The notes under the pieces: model-generated
Told to the model about the DNA's origin: nothing
Databases searched by the model: none
The model's input: only the letters and a program-made list of their open reading frames with translations
Shown here: positions 51,195-61,404 of the stretch, piece by piece
Layout of the letters: each line of letters starts with the position of its first letter
How positions within the stretch are numbered: the stretch's first letter is position 1
Position numbers and translations under genes: made by a program
NCBI RefSeq assembly: GCF_024436065.1
Contig: NZ_JANFNS010000001.1
Location: 806,001 to 870,000 of the forward strand
Origin: Saccharibacillus sp. JS10
Lineage (GTDB): Bacteria; Bacillota; Bacilli; Paenibacillales; Paenibacillaceae
Direction: 5' to 3'
Length of the DNA: 64,000 bases

Positions 51195-53441
51195 TTATTT
51201 GCCTTTATGCCCTGGAGGTTGTTCTCGGGTTAACCCCACTGCAACACCTTTGCCTTTACCCATAGGAGCAAATGCAGCAGGATCGGCTGTATCGCTGCCC
51301 GGTTCGCCTTCTTCTCCGCCAGATTCATTGTTTTCCGGAGGTGCTTGATTGTCTACATCACCTTCGGGATTACCTTCTTCGCCAGTATTGTCTTGCGGAT
51401 TATTCGACGGATCGTCGGTCGAAGAATCTGCTGGATCTTGCTCCGGCGGCGGAGTTTCTTCCGTTTGCTGCTGCGGGAACTGTGGTTGCATATAAGTTCC
51501 GTTTTTGGCATCGGAATAATTAACCGTATACGAATCTACGAATTGCCCGTCCCGATACACGGAGACGGCTCCGTTTCGATTCGGTGCAAGCACAAGCGAT
51601 ACAGGGAAAATTCGACGCGATGAGATCGTATCGGTTCCCCATTCGATTCGGTCGCCGCGTGCATCGCTATACTCCAATCGAATTTTCGTCGCCGTTCCTT
51701 CATTTGAAGGTTCTACAGGAACTTGTACGATAAAGTTGATCGCATCTGCCGGAATACCGGAACTTACAACAAACTTCACCGTTTCTCCCGGTTTCAATTT
51801 GGCTCCAGCTTCTGGGCTTTGACTGATTACGTTGCCTTGGCTTACCGTAAAACTCGCTTCCTCGGTGGAAGAAGGAGCCAACGCTTGACCGTTAATGAGA
51901 TCAAGGGCTTGTTGCCGCGTTTTCCCGGACAGATCAGGAACCGTTTTTTCTTCAACGCCCATACTCACCGTAAGCGTGACGGTAGCTTGATCAGGATCAA
52001 AGTCTTCCGATTCTTGAGGCGATTGCTCAAGAACCGTCTCCGGATCAGAATCGTCGAACGTTTCTTTTCGCACGATTCGGTCTTCGCTCACGCCAAGCGC
52101 AATCAGATCTTTGGACGCTTCTTCATAACTGGAGCCCGTTAACTTGGGCATCTCAGTAAGCGGCTTTTCCGAGCCCACGGTCAGTAGCAATGTAGCGCCT
52201 TCTCTGACTTGCAGGCCTTCTGGCTTGCTCTGACGGAATACGATTCCAGCTTCTGTAGACGGATCGTACTCGTATTTAACGCCTTCGACTTCTAGATTTT
52301 TCACAGCTAAAGCTTCTCTCGCCGCGTCTTCGGTCATTCCGATCACATTCGGAACGGTCGTTTCCGCTACGATAAACTGTGCGCGTACGTACAAGACGAC
52401 CATCAAAACGATTGCTAAAAATAATAGCGTAGAACCGATAATGATCGCAGGTTTTTTCCATTTTTTCTGTGGGTTACCTATCGGCTTCTTTTTATCGGTC
52501 TTGGTTTCTTTGGCGCCATCGGCAGCTTGCGGTTCATATGAAGTGTTGCGAATTGCAGGTACGACTAATGTGCGATCCGCGTCTTCTTCTTCATTAAACT
52601 GTACTTTTTGTTCTTCGCGTCTTGAAGGTAGCAAGCAAGTATCCAGGTCGCTTTGCATCTCGGATGCCGAGGCATAACGTTCTGCCGGATTTTTGCGCAT
52701 GGCACGGACGATAATATTTTCGACGCTTTGCGGAATCGTTGGATTCAGCTTGCGTGGTTCCTCGTATTCATCTTGCAGATGCTTAAGCGCTACACTGATC
52801 GGGCTTTCGCCTTCATAAGGAAGCGCCCCGGTTAACATTTGATACAGCACGATGCCGAGCGAATACAAGTCCGATTTTTCTCCTGCCGTCACGCCTTTGG
52901 CATGTTCGGGAGAAAAATAATGAACGGAACCCACTACGGAACCGGTCTGTGTAATCGTCGTCGAAGTCACGGCGCGTGCGATTCCGAAGTCGGTTACTTT
53001 GATCCGTCCGTTACGACCGATTAAAATATTGTGCGGCTTAATATCGCGGTGAATAATTTGGTTATTATGGGCGTGATCCAGTGCATCGCAAATCTGTGAA
53101 GCAATTCGAACCGCTTCTTCAACAGGAAGCGGCGCTCTTTCTTTAATCAGCTCATCCAAATCTCGACCTTCGATATACTCCATCACGATATATTGAACTT
53201 CGCCGTCTTGACCGACATCGTAAATACTTACGATATTCGGATGAGAGAGCGAAGCCGCCGATTGCGCTTCACGCCGAAAACGACGAATAAATTCTTCGTC
53301 GTGCATAAATTGCTGACGTAATACTTTGACCGCAACGTAACGGTTCAGCAGTAAATCCAGCGCTTTGTAGACAAGCGCCATTCCTCCCCCGCCCACACGT
53401 TCTACGATCTCATAACGGCCGCTAAATACTTGACCGATCAT
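51195..53441 (-). CDS. prkC: Serine/threonine protein kinase with PASTA domains
   Basis: A 748-residue membrane kinase that senses muropeptides/lipid II and phosphorylates cell-division and envelope proteins. Kinase domain at about 10-270 (GGGGMALVYKA, AVKVL lysine, catalytic IIHRDIKPHNILIG, DFGIARA, activation loop with TTITQTGSVVGS, SPEHAKG). One membrane helix at ~335-358. Three PASTA domains follow (VPNVIGMTEDAAREAL; MPKLTGSSYEEASKDL; VPDLSGKTRQQALDLI), then a strand-rich domain and a ~100-residue acidic/proline-rich tail, longer than B. subtilis PrkC. The ATG at 53441 overlaps prpC and follows AAGGAG. Confidence 0.96.
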   Translation of the reverse strand: MIGQVFSGRYEIVERVGGGGMALVYKALDLLLNRYVAVKVLRQQFMHDEEFIRRFRREAQSAASLSHPNIVSIYDVGQDGEVQYIVMEYIEGRDLDELIKERAPLPVEEAVRIASQICDALDHAHNNQIIHRDIKPHNILIGRNGRIKVTDFGIARAVTSTTITQTGSVVGSVHYFSPEHAKGVTAGEKSDLYSLGIVLYQMLTGALPYEGESPISVALKHLQDEYEEPRKLNPTIPQSVENIIVRAMRKNPAERYASASEMQSDLDTCLLPSRREEQKVQFNEEEDADRTLVVPAIRNTSYEPQAADGAKETKTDKKKPIGNPQKKWKKPAIIIGSTLLFLAIVLMVVLYVRAQFIVAETTVPNVIGMTEDAAREALAVKNLEVEGVKYEYDPSTEAGIVFRQSKPEGLQVREGATLLLTVGSEKPLTEMPKLTGSSYEEASKDLIALGVSEDRIVRKETFDDSDPETVLEQSPQESEDFDPDQATVTLTVSMGVEEKTVPDLSGKTRQQALDLINGQALAPSSTEEASFTVSQGNVISQSPEAGAKLKPGETVKFVVSSGIPADAINFIVQVPVEPSNEGTATKIRLEYSDARGDRIEWGTDTISSRRIFPVSLVLAPNRNGAVSVYRDGQFVDSYTVNYSDAKNGTYMQPQFPQQQTEETPPPEQDPADSSTDDPSNNPQDNTGEEGNPEGDVDNQAPPENNESGGEEGEPGSDTADPAAFAPMGKGKGVAVGLTREQPPGHKGK

Positions 53442-54217
53442 TGTACCCACTCCTTCGTCGCCGCATCCTGACCTACGCGTCCGTTTTCAAACAGAGCTAC
53501 GGTGATGTTATCGTCGCCTCCAGAATTAAGCGCCATACGAACCAATTTATGTGCACGATCGTCAAGCGCAACTCCCGGCTTCGATACCGTGCGAAGCATT
53601 TCTGCTTCAGCGACAAAGTTGCTTAACCCGTCACTGCAAAGCATCAATCCTTCGCCCGGTTTTAACATAATTCGGCGTACATCCATTTTCACTTCCGCGT
53701 CGGTGCCCAGTGCACGTGTCAATACATTGCGTCTTGGATGCGCACTGGCTTCTTTTGGAGTGATTTGACCACTTTTCAGCAATTCATTCACTAACGTATG
53801 ATCATCTGTGAGACGTTCAATTCCTGAAGACGTAATATGATAAGCTCGGCTATCGCCAATATGCGCAACGATTCCTTGTTCGCCGCTTAATAATACCGCG
53901 ACAACCGTCGTACCCATATTGTGATATTGAATCTCCGATCCGCCTTTGCGATGCACAATCTCATTGGCATGCAAAATAGCATCGCTAAGCGCCGCTTCGC
54001 AAGCTTCCAATGAAAGGCCCGCTTCCAGACCACTCAGATCGGCAACAATCGTCTCGACCGTTAAGCGGCTGGCTGTATCTCCAGCCAAATGCCCACCCAT
54101 TCCGTCTGCCACGATTCCTAGCGTATAACCGCCGGGCTTAATTCGACCGACCCAAGACAAATCTTCATTGACGTTGCGCACATTCCCGATATGCGTTGCA
54201 TGAACGGTATGAATCAC
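53438..54217 (-). CDS. prpC: PP2C-type protein phosphatase PrpC (Stp)
   Basis: A 259-residue metal-dependent phosphatase that reverses PrkC phosphorylation. Motifs: GNVRNVNEDLSWVG, LGIVADGMGGHLAGDTASRL (metal Asp), VVAVLLSGEQGIVAHIGDSRAYHI, RLTDDHTLVNELLKSGQIT, LMLCSDGLSNFV and GGDDNITVALF. Start is GTG with GAGG eight bases upstream. The stop overlaps the prkC start by four bases, giving balanced kinase/phosphatase synthesis; rlmN ends six bases upstream. Confidence 0.97.
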   Translation of the reverse strand: MIHTVHATHIGNVRNVNEDLSWVGRIKPGGYTLGIVADGMGGHLAGDTASRLTVETIVADLSGLEAGLSLEACEAALSDAILHANEIVHRKGGSEIQYHNMGTTVVAVLLSGEQGIVAHIGDSRAYHITSSGIERLTDDHTLVNELLKSGQITPKEASAHPRRNVLTRALGTDAEVKMDVRRIMLKPGEGLMLCSDGLSNFVAEAEMLRTVSKPGVALDDRAHKLVRMALNSGGDDNITVALFENGRVGQDAATKEWVQ

Positions 54218-54222
54218 CTATG

Positions 54223-55281
54223 TCACCTCGCAGCCTTTTCCTGTCCTTTTTCCATATGCTTGGCACGCAATTGACCGCAAGCCGCTGCAATATCATGACC
54301 TTGTTCACGACGAATCGTCGCGTTGATGCCATTATCGATCAAAATCCGTTGGAAATTGAAAATATCGCTACGCGAAGTACGCACATATTTACGTTCAGGC
54401 ACGTGGTTGACCGGAATCAAGTTGACGTGTGCCATACGGGTTTTCAGTACGTCTGCGAGTTCTTGTGCATGTTCAGCTTGATCGTTCACGCCGCCAATCA
54501 ATGCGTATTCGAACGTCAGACGACGACCTGTTTTTTCGAAATAATAATCGAGCGAAGCCATGACGTCGTCGAACGGGAAACGGCGGTTAACCGGCATCAG
54601 CTTCGAACGCAATTTGTCGTTTGGCGCGTGGATCGAGATCGCCAAGTTGATTTGCGTATCTTCATCCGCGAATTTATAAATATTCGGTACGATACCGCTG
54701 GTGGAAACCGTGATATGACGTTGACCGATATTCAAACCTTTTTCATGAATCATGATGCGTAAAAACGTCATCGTCGCTTCATAGTTCTCGAACGGTTCGC
54801 CCGAACCCATGATTACGATACTGCTGACGCGTTCGCCTTCTTTGTCCAGCATTTTTTGAGCTTCAACGACTTGAGCCACGATCTCGCCCGCTGTCAAGTT
54901 ACGCTTCAGACCGCCTAGTGTGGAAGCACAAAACGTACATCCGATTCGGCAACCGACTTGCGTCGTTACGCATACGCTATTGCCGTAGTTGTGATTCATA
55001 ATAACGGTCTCGATCGCATGTTCGTCATGCAGACCGAACAAGAACTTCACCGTGCCGTCTTTGGATTGGAATTTGGTGATTTCGTTCAATGTCACGAAAG
55101 CAAAATGCTCGTCCAATTTTTGACGAAGCGTTTTGGACAAGTTGGTCATTTCTTCAAAGCTGGATACGCGCTTGACGTAAAGCCAGTCAAAAATCTGGTC
55201 GGCGCGGAAAGTCGCTTCGCCGCTGGCTTTAACCCATTCGCGCAGCTCGTCGAGATTGTAGTCGTATATGAAAGGTTTCAT
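54223..55281 (-). CDS. rlmN: 23S rRNA (A2503-C2)/tRNA (A37-C2) methyltransferase RlmN
   Basis: A 352-residue radical-SAM enzyme. The iron-sulfur motif [10 protein letters not shown] (CxxxCxxC) is present, preceded by CVTTQVG, and followed by [10 protein letters not shown], the SAM-binding GEP region. The paired methyl-carrying cysteine is in the C-terminal [10 protein letters not shown]-terminal [25 protein letters not shown] is family-typical. The start at 55281 (MKPFIYDY) matches the family; upstream in-frame ATGs at 55341 and 55371 lack ribosome sites. It is followed closely by prpC, as in Bacillus. Confidence 0.96.
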   Translation of the reverse strand: MKPFIYDYNLDELREWVKASGEATFRADQIFDWLYVKRVSSFEEMTNLSKTLRQKLDEHFAFVTLNEITKFQSKDGTVKFLFGLHDEHAIETVIMNHNYGNSVCVTTQVGCRIGCTFCASTLGGLKRNLTAGEIVAQVVEAQKMLDKEGERVSSIVIMGSGEPFENYEATMTFLRIMIHEKGLNIGQRHITVSTSGIVPNIYKFADEDTQINLAISIHAPNDKLRSKLMPVNRRFPFDDVMASLDYYFEKTGRRLTFEYALIGGVNDQAEHAQELADVLKTRMAHVNLIPVNHVPERKYVRTSRSDIFNFQRILIDNGINATIRREQGHDIAAACGQLRAKHMEKGQEKAAR

Positions 55282-55374
55282 GTGATTAATTATCCCCTGT
55301 TCGTTGATTTTATAGATTGTGTTGCCTTTATCGGTTTCCATCTTATCTATAGTAGCACAAAACGTGTTCATGCT

Positions 55375-55425
55375 AAAGAGGAACCCTTATCGACCTCAAG
55401 CAGGTTACGATTCGGATTCCTCTTT
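55375..55425 (-). terminator. Possible weak terminator between rsmB and rlmN
   Basis: AAAGAGGAA and TTCCTCTTT pair across a ~33-base loop. The T run is short; alternatively just an mRNA hairpin. Confidence 0.35.
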
Positions 55426-55451
55426 GTTATCGGTTAAGCGAACGTTGCTTT

Positions 55452-57350
55452 TTAGCCGCGGCGACGCAAACGAGCAATATAAAACCCGTCCGAACCGAAT
55501 TGATTCGGCAAGATTTGAACGCCTGCTCCGCCGACCTGCGGCTGTTGCTCCAGAGCCGGAACTTCGAACGGTTCCGCGATAAACTCGGCATGATCGCGAA
55601 GGAATTCCGCGACGGCCCGTTGATTTTCTTCTCGTTCAATCGTGCAAGTGCTATAGACAAGCAGACCGCCCGGTTTGACCAATTCCGCTACAGAACTTAG
55701 CATTTGGCGTTGCAGACGAGCAATAGCTGCCGCATCGTCAGGCGTTTTCGCCCAGCGAAGATCAGGTTTGCGGCGGATTACGCCAAAACCGGAGCAAGGA
55801 GCATCCAAAAGCACGCGATCGAATGAAGCCGGCTCGAATTGCTGATTCAACGCCATAGCGTCGCCAACGCTGCTTTCGATACAAGTCAAGCCGAGACGTT
55901 CGGCTTGCTCGACGATCAATCTCTGCTTGTGTTCATGCAGATCATTGGCAACGATACGTCCTTTGTTGCCCATTTTCTCGGCGATATGCGCGGTTTTACC
56001 ACCTGGGGCTGCGCAGCAATCGAGTACGCTCATTCCAGGTTCAGCCGATAAAGCTTCCGCAACCAGCATCGAACTTTCATCCTGAATACTGAATCGACCG
56101 TCGCGGTATAGATGATCATTCGCCATATTGCCGCCGCTTTCGACGATGATACCGGAAGCCGACAACGGAGAAGCGGTTACGATATGCCCTTCTTGTTCCA
56201 GCTCACGCATCAGTTCGTCGCGGTCCGCTCGCAATGTATTTACGCGAATACTTACTTTCGGCGGTTGGTTGTTGGCTACGCATACCGCTTCCGCTGTTTC
56301 TTCGCCGTATTGCGTCATCCAGCGTTCTACCAACCACTGAGGATGCGAATGTTGCAGAGCAATGCGTTCTGCCGTAGGTAAATCTTCCGGAATGCTCAGA
56401 TTATCGCCTTCTCGAAGAATGCTGCGAAGGACGCCGTTAATCATTGAAGCTATCCCTTGATGACCGCGTTTTTTCGCGATTTCTACCGCTTCATTCACCG
56501 CGGCATGAGCAGGAATCCGATCCAGATAACGAATCTGATACAGCGACATGCGTGCCAGACTACGTACCCAAGGGTTCAGACGTTTAACTTCACTTTTGAT
56601 AAATTGATTCAAGAAATAATCGAGCGTTGCTTGCCGCGCGATCGTTCCGTATACCAATTCTGTAGCAAGCCCTGCATCCGCCGGACTCAGCTCGGCTTGT
56701 TGAAGCGTACGGTTCAGCAAGAGATTGCTATATGCCGCATTTTCTTCTACGCCCGTTAATACGTTTAACGCGGCTTCACGCGCCGTAAGCTGCACTTTGC
56801 GTCGACGCGGAGCCTGTTCTGCATTTGCGCTTTTGGCATCTCTCGATGAAGGCGCAGTACGGTTTGGTGTAGAGGAAGCAACCGGCTTATTCACGTTGGC
56901 TTTTGCCGAAGATTGAGGCTTCATGCTGGGCGCAGGCTGAGTTTTCGGCGTACTTGTACGTACAGCCGCGGAATTCGTAGGCGATTTGGCTACCGAATTT
57001 CGGCTAGGCTTGGCATTCGAATTTGGATCGAAACTTGATTTCGGCTTTGAAGTCGAACTTGGTTTAGATGCGAAGCTTGGTTTTGCACCGGCTTTGCTTT
57101 TTCCGGCAGCTTTCGCTTCGATCCGTTTGGCTGCACCCGAAGCATTGCTGCGGCTAAACGAACTTTTGCCTGTGAAACTTTTTTTGCGGGAGTCCGATGC
57201 TTGATTGCTACTTGATTTTTTGGCAGCGTTACCGGATTTAGGCTTTGGTTTAGCTGCTGCGTTCGGATCAAATCCACCCGAAGGTTTGGAAGACGAACCA
57301 AACATTCGCACGCCTTTTTTTTCATTATCTTTTTCGTTTTTCTCGCTCAT
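55452..57350 (-). CDS. rsmB: 16S rRNA (C967-C5) methyltransferase RsmB with long disordered N-terminus
   Basis: A 632-residue protein; normal RsmB is ~450. Residues ~187-632 are canonical: NusB-like domain (LTAREAALNVLTGVEENAAYSNLLLNRTL ... YQIRYLDRIPAHAAVNEAVEIAKKRG) and the SAM domain with LDCCAAPGGKTAHIAEKM, the nucleophile-site DAPCSGFGVIRRKPD (PC motif) and the second catalytic Cys in LLVYSTCTIEREEN. Residues 1-186 are low-complexity, rich in Ser, Lys, Ala, Asn and Pro, very basic and surely disordered. Its start overlaps the fmt stop by four bases (ATGA), which supports translation of the extension. Confidence 0.93.
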   Translation of the reverse strand: MSEKNEKDNEKKGVRMFGSSSKPSGGFDPNAAAKPKPKSGNAAKKSSSNQASDSRKKSFTGKSSFSRSNASGAAKRIEAKAAGKSKAGAKPSFASKPSSTSKPKSSFDPNSNAKPSRNSVAKSPTNSAAVRTSTPKTQPAPSMKPQSSAKANVNKPVASSTPNRTAPSSRDAKSANAEQAPRRRKVQLTAREAALNVLTGVEENAAYSNLLLNRTLQQAELSPADAGLATELVYGTIARQATLDYFLNQFIKSEVKRLNPWVRSLARMSLYQIRYLDRIPAHAAVNEAVEIAKKRGHQGIASMINGVLRSILREGDNLSIPEDLPTAERIALQHSHPQWLVERWMTQYGEETAEAVCVANNQPPKVSIRVNTLRADRDELMRELEQEGHIVTASPLSASGIIVESGGNMANDHLYRDGRFSIQDESSMLVAEALSAEPGMSVLDCCAAPGGKTAHIAEKMGNKGRIVANDLHEHKQRLIVEQAERLGLTCIESSVGDAMALNQQFEPASFDRVLLDAPCSGFGVIRRKPDLRWAKTPDDAAAIARLQRQMLSSVAELVKPGGLLVYSTCTIEREENQRAVAEFLRDHAEFIAEPFEVPALEQQPQVGGAGVQILPNQFGSDGFYIARLRRRG

Positions 57351-58288
57351 CCTAACACCGTCCCTGCTTGCATCGCTGTACCCCGAGCAAACTCGGATAC
57401 GGGCATTGCTTTTTTACCTGCGGGTTGTACTTTTTTCAAAGCGACTGCTCCGTCGCCGCATGCGACGACAATCGCTTGGCTACTTACATCAAGCACCGTT
57501 CCCGGCGCGGCTCCTGCTTCTGGGCCATTTTCTTCGGGGCGCTCGATTTCCCAGACTTTGAATACTTCGTCATTCCACAACGTATACCCGCCGGAAAAAG
57601 GGGATAAGCCGCGAACTTGGTTGAAAATAGACCGTGCCGAAGACGTCCAATCGATCTTTTCATCTTCGCGTGTCAAATTCGGCGCATACGTCGCTAGCGA
57701 CTCGTCTTGAGGCTGCGCTTCGACTCGGCTTTGCAGCAAACGCGGCAATTCGCGCTTCAGCAATTCAGCTCCTGCTACGCTCATTTTTTCGAACAACGTT
57801 CCTGATGTATCTTCGTCCGTGATTTCAACTTCTTGCACCGCGATCATATCGCCAGTGTCCAGACCTTCTGCCATGTACATCAGCGTGATTCCGGTCTTCG
57901 TCTCACCATTGATGATCGAACGTTGAATCGGAGCCCCGCCTCGGTAAGCAGGCAATAACGAACCGTGCACGTTGACGCAACCGAGCTCCGGTACATGAAG
58001 TAGCGATTTCGGAAGAATTTGCCCGTAAGCCGCAGTCACGATCAGATCTGGATGAAAAGATGCCAGTTCTTCGACAGCTTCCGGATTACGCATCCGCTCC
58101 GGTTGTAAAACCGGCAGATGATGCTTCAACGCTGCTTCTTTAACCGGAGAAGGCGTCAGTACTTTTTTGCGACCTTGCGGACGATCCGGCTGCGTGACGA
58201 CCGCTACGATATTACATTCCGATTCCAGCAACGCTTCCAAGCAGGATACCGCAAACGCTGGCGTGCCCATAAATACGATTCTTTTCAT
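57347..58288 (-). CDS. fmt: Methionyl-tRNA formyltransferase
   Basis: A 313-residue enzyme that formylates initiator Met-tRNA. N-terminal formyltransferase domain (IVFMGTPAFAVSCLEALLES; catalytic NVHGSLLPAYRGGAPIQRSIINGETKTGITLMYM with the Asn-His-Asp set) and a C-terminal OB fold for tRNA (~205-313). The ATG at 58288 is eight bases after AAGGAG; a GTG three codons upstream overlaps that site. It overlaps or abuts def, its partner that removes the formyl group. Confidence 0.97.
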   Translation of the reverse strand: MKRIVFMGTPAFAVSCLEALLESECNIVAVVTQPDRPQGRKKVLTPSPVKEAALKHHLPVLQPERMRNPEAVEELASFHPDLIVTAAYGQILPKSLLHVPELGCVNVHGSLLPAYRGGAPIQRSIINGETKTGITLMYMAEGLDTGDMIAVQEVEITDEDTSGTLFEKMSVAGAELLKRELPRLLQSRVEAQPQDESLATYAPNLTREDEKIDWTSSARSIFNQVRGLSPFSGGYTLWNDEVFKVWEIERPEENGPEAGAAPGTVLDVSSQAIVVACGDGAVALKKVQPAGKKAMPVSEFARGTAMQAGTVLG

Positions 58289-58293
58289 TCCGC

Positions 58294-58776
58294 TCACTCC
58301 TTTGCCGCGTTATCACGGATCGGTTCATATACGCTCTCCGCAATATCCGTGAATAATACTCCATCCAAATGGTCGATCTCATGTTGAAAAGCTCGCGCTA
58401 ACAATCCGCTTGCTTGTACGGTAAATTCTTCGCCTTCTCGGTTCAAGCCTTTCACCGTTACGTTCATCGCTCGGCGTACGTCTCCGTTCAGCCCGGGAAT
58501 ACTCAGGCAACCTTCGACGCCGAATTGCTCACCGTTTTTTTCAATAATTTCAGGGTTCACCATCGCGATCAGACCGTTCTCATCGCCGACATCAACCACA
58601 ATAATGCGTTTTAAAATGCCGACCTGCGGCGCTGCAAGACCGACACCGTCCGCGTCGTACATCGTTTCCGCCATATCGGTCATTAATTTTTGTACATTCG
58701 GCGTCATTTTGGTGACTTCTTTTGCCCGTTTATGCAAGACTTCATCAGGCTCTTTTACGATTAATCGAATTGCCAT
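58294..58776 (-). CDS. def: Peptide deformylase
   Basis: A 160-residue metal enzyme removing formyl from new N-termini. All three motifs are present: GVGLAAPQVG, EGCLSIPG (metal Cys) and QHEIDHLDG (two metal His and catalytic Glu). ATG at 58776 follows AGGAAGGTG; a TTG two codons earlier is less likely. It lies just after a terminator that follows priA, and ahead of fmt. Confidence 0.97.
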   Translation of the reverse strand: MAIRLIVKEPDEVLHKRAKEVTKMTPNVQKLMTDMAETMYDADGVGLAAPQVGILKRIIVVDVGDENGLIAMVNPEIIEKNGEQFGVEGCLSIPGLNGDVRRAMNVTVKGLNREGEEFTVQASGLLARAFQHEIDHLDGVLFTDIAESVYEPIRDNAAKE

Positions 58777-58808
58777 GTTCAAGCACCTTCCTTACTTCTG
58801 TATTCATA

Positions 58809-58830
58809 GAAAAAGACGCGGAAAACCGCG
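58809..58830 (-). terminator. Terminator between priA and def
   Basis: Directly after the priA stop on the minus strand: ACGCGG, loop TTTT, CCGCGT, CTTTTTC. The stem is short, so read-through into def is likely. Confidence 0.7.
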
Positions 58831-61404
58831 TTACATCATGACCTGTGGGTCCACGTCGATACTGATGAGCAAATCTTGCTCTTTCGCCGTATCTTCCAGT
58901 TCATCTGCGATTTCCCGCGCCAGCAAAGCAGCGTCCATTTCTCCACGCCATTTTATCATACATTGAAATCGGTATCTATTTTTAATCCGCGGAATCGGTG
59001 AAGCAATCGGACCCAATAAGTCCAATACATTCGGCGCTAACTTATCCATTTGCGCAAGCCAACCGCGTGCACGTGCTTTTTCTTTGATCATCGCCGCATA
59101 GTTTTCTGCCATACGCACGACAACCGGAAGCTGCTCATGCGAAAACGTAACTAGAATCAAACGGCAATAAGGCGGGTAGCCAAGTTTGCGTCGATGTCCC
59201 AATTCTTCACGCACGAATGAATGATAATCATGCTTCGAGGCGTGCTGGATCGAATAATGATCGGGATTGTACGACTGGATAAACACTTCGCCGGGCAAAT
59301 GATGTCGCCCCGCTCGACCCGCGACTTGCGTCAGCAATTGGAACGTTTTTTCGCCCGCTCGAAAATCCGGTAAATTCAGTGCGGAATCGGCGGCAATGAC
59401 GCCGACCAGTGTAACGTCGGGGAAATCCAGCCCTTTGGCAACCATTTGCGTACCGAGCAAAATATCGGCTTTTTTATCGCGGAATTGCTGCAACAACTTT
59501 TCATGCGAACCTTTTTCGCTGGTGGTATCGACGTCCATACGCACAACGCGCACACCGGGAAACAACTTCGCCAATTCTTCTTCGACGCGCTGCGTACCTG
59601 TACCGAAATATCGAATATGCTCGCTCGTACATTCCGGGCAAGTCTCGGGAAGCGGCTCGGCATGCCCGCAATAATGGCAGCGCAAATTGTTCGAACGTTG
59701 ATGGAACGTCAATGAAATATCGCAGTTCGGACACTCTGCCACATACCCGCATGTTCGGCACATGACAAAGGTGGAATACCCGCGCCGATTAAGGAGCAGT
59801 ACGGTCTGCTCGCCGCGTTCCAAACGTTGTTCAATCCCAAGGTGTAATTCTCGGCTGAACATCGAACGATTGCCTTCTTTTAACTCTTCGCGCATATCGA
59901 CGATCTTGACGCCGGGCAACTCGCTGCCAAGCGCGCGAAGCGAAATTTCTGCAAGAACCGGCGAAAAATGCGGATCGCTTTGCGAGCGTGCCGCGTGATA
60001 AGTTTCTAACGAAGGGGTTGCCGAACCTAAAATTACGACCGCATTATGCTGTTCGGCGCGCTTTACCGCGACGTTACGCGCGTGGTATCTCGGACTTTCT
60101 TCTTGTTTGTACGAAGATTCGTGTTCTTCATCCATCACGATCAGACCAATGTCTTTAAAAGGAGCAAAAATGGCTGATCGTGCGCCAATCGCAACTTGCA
60201 CTCTGCCTTCGCGAATTTTGCGCCATTCGTCATACCGTTCTCCGCCGGACAATCGGCTGTGCATGACCGCGACTTTAGAACCGAACCGGCTTTTGAATCG
60301 TTCGACCATTTGCGGAGTCAACGAAATTTCGGGAACGAGTACGATCGCTTGCCGACCTTGCGCGATGCAGCGTTGGATCGTTTGTAGATAGACTTCCGTT
60401 TTACCGCTACCGGTAATCCCGTGCAGTAAAAAGACGCCTTCTCGACGTGCATCGACTCTTGCCACGACCGAATCATAGACGCTTTGCTGCTCGCCTGTTA
60501 GCTTCGGCGGTTCGCTCGGTGTAAAATGTCTGCCCGCATATGGATCGCGGAACACTTCAACGTCTTTGATGATGACTAGACCTTTTTCTTCAAGCGACTT
60601 TACGGTACTTGCCGTCACTCCAAGCGTGCTTAGAATATCTTTCATCGCCATGGGTACGCCTAATTGAAGCAAAAACTCAAAGACTTCTTTTTGCTTTTTG
60701 GCACGCGCCGGGAATTTGTCTAGTTCCGCTTCCGCTTGTGCAGCATCGATATTCAGCTCAACCGTTTTGACCGTTTTGCGTCCCATCCGATCTCGTATTG
60801 CTTGACTTTCAAATAACAAACCGCCTCGGATCAGCGCTTGTACCGTTTTCTCAAGACCCGGGAAACTTTGGCGAAGCTGTTCGGCTTTGACTTGGCCTCG
60901 GCTGCGTACAAAGTTCAAAATTTCTGCCGCCGATGTGTAATCCGCCGATGCAGCTCCTCCGAACAACGAAAGTTCATCGGTATCTTCGGGTATTTCTTCG
61001 AGTAGCTGTTCAATCGTTTCGCGTTCTTCGTGCTCAGCGTCTGATTCTACCGCATGGATAAATCGTTCGGCTTTGCCTTTTAAAGCCGTAGGAATCATCG
61101 CTTGCAGCGCCATCGTTTTGTGACACGCATACTTATCGGCAATCCATCCGCCTAGCTCCACCAGATCTTCGGGAAGCGGCGGCACCAGATCTAACAATTC
61201 TCGAATCGCTTTGATTCGTCCATGTTGATATTCGCTTTCATCGACTAAGCCGACTACGAATCCTTGCACGGTACGTCCGCCAAAAGGCACGCCGACTCGG
61301 CTACCGACCGCAATCCATTGCTTCATTTCCGGTGGAATCCGATAATCGAACGGTCTGCTGACGGCACGAACCGGCACATCGACAATCACCTGTGCGAAAT
61401 TCAT
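58831..61404 (-). CDS. priA: Primosomal replication restart helicase PriA
   Basis: An 857-residue PriA that reloads the replicative helicase at abandoned forks. N-terminal DNA-binding region (QVIVDVPVRAVSRPFDYRIP), winged helix at ~215-290, helicase with Walker A LLHGITGSGKTEVYL, DEEH box VMDEEHESSYKQ, and the zinc-binding cysteines FVMCRTCGYVAECPNCDISLTFH...LRCHYCGHAEPLPETCPEC, and VAGRAGRH. Slightly longer than average because of an acidic insert near 120-145. ATG overlaps coaBC by four bases. Confidence 0.97.
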   Translation of the reverse strand: MNFAQVIVDVPVRAVSRPFDYRIPPEMKQWIAVGSRVGVPFGGRTVQGFVVGLVDESEYQHGRIKAIRELLDLVPPLPEDLVELGGWIADKYACHKTMALQAMIPTALKGKAERFIHAVESDAEHEERETIEQLLEEIPEDTDELSLFGGAASADYTSAAEILNFVRSRGQVKAEQLRQSFPGLEKTVQALIRGGLLFESQAIRDRMGRKTVKTVELNIDAAQAEAELDKFPARAKKQKEVFEFLLQLGVPMAMKDILSTLGVTASTVKSLEEKGLVIIKDVEVFRDPYAGRHFTPSEPPKLTGEQQSVYDSVVARVDARREGVFLLHGITGSGKTEVYLQTIQRCIAQGRQAIVLVPEISLTPQMVERFKSRFGSKVAVMHSRLSGGERYDEWRKIREGRVQVAIGARSAIFAPFKDIGLIVMDEEHESSYKQEESPRYHARNVAVKRAEQHNAVVILGSATPSLETYHAARSQSDPHFSPVLAEISLRALGSELPGVKIVDMREELKEGNRSMFSRELHLGIEQRLERGEQTVLLLNRRGYSTFVMCRTCGYVAECPNCDISLTFHQRSNNLRCHYCGHAEPLPETCPECTSEHIRYFGTGTQRVEEELAKLFPGVRVVRMDVDTTSEKGSHEKLLQQFRDKKADILLGTQMVAKGLDFPDVTLVGVIAADSALNLPDFRAGEKTFQLLTQVAGRAGRHHLPGEVFIQSYNPDHYSIQHASKHDYHSFVREELGHRRKLGYPPYCRLILVTFSHEQLPVVVRMAENYAAMIKEKARARGWLAQMDKLAPNVLDLLGPIASPIPRIKNRYRFQCMIKWRGEMDAALLAREIADELEDTAKEQDLLISIDVDPQVMM

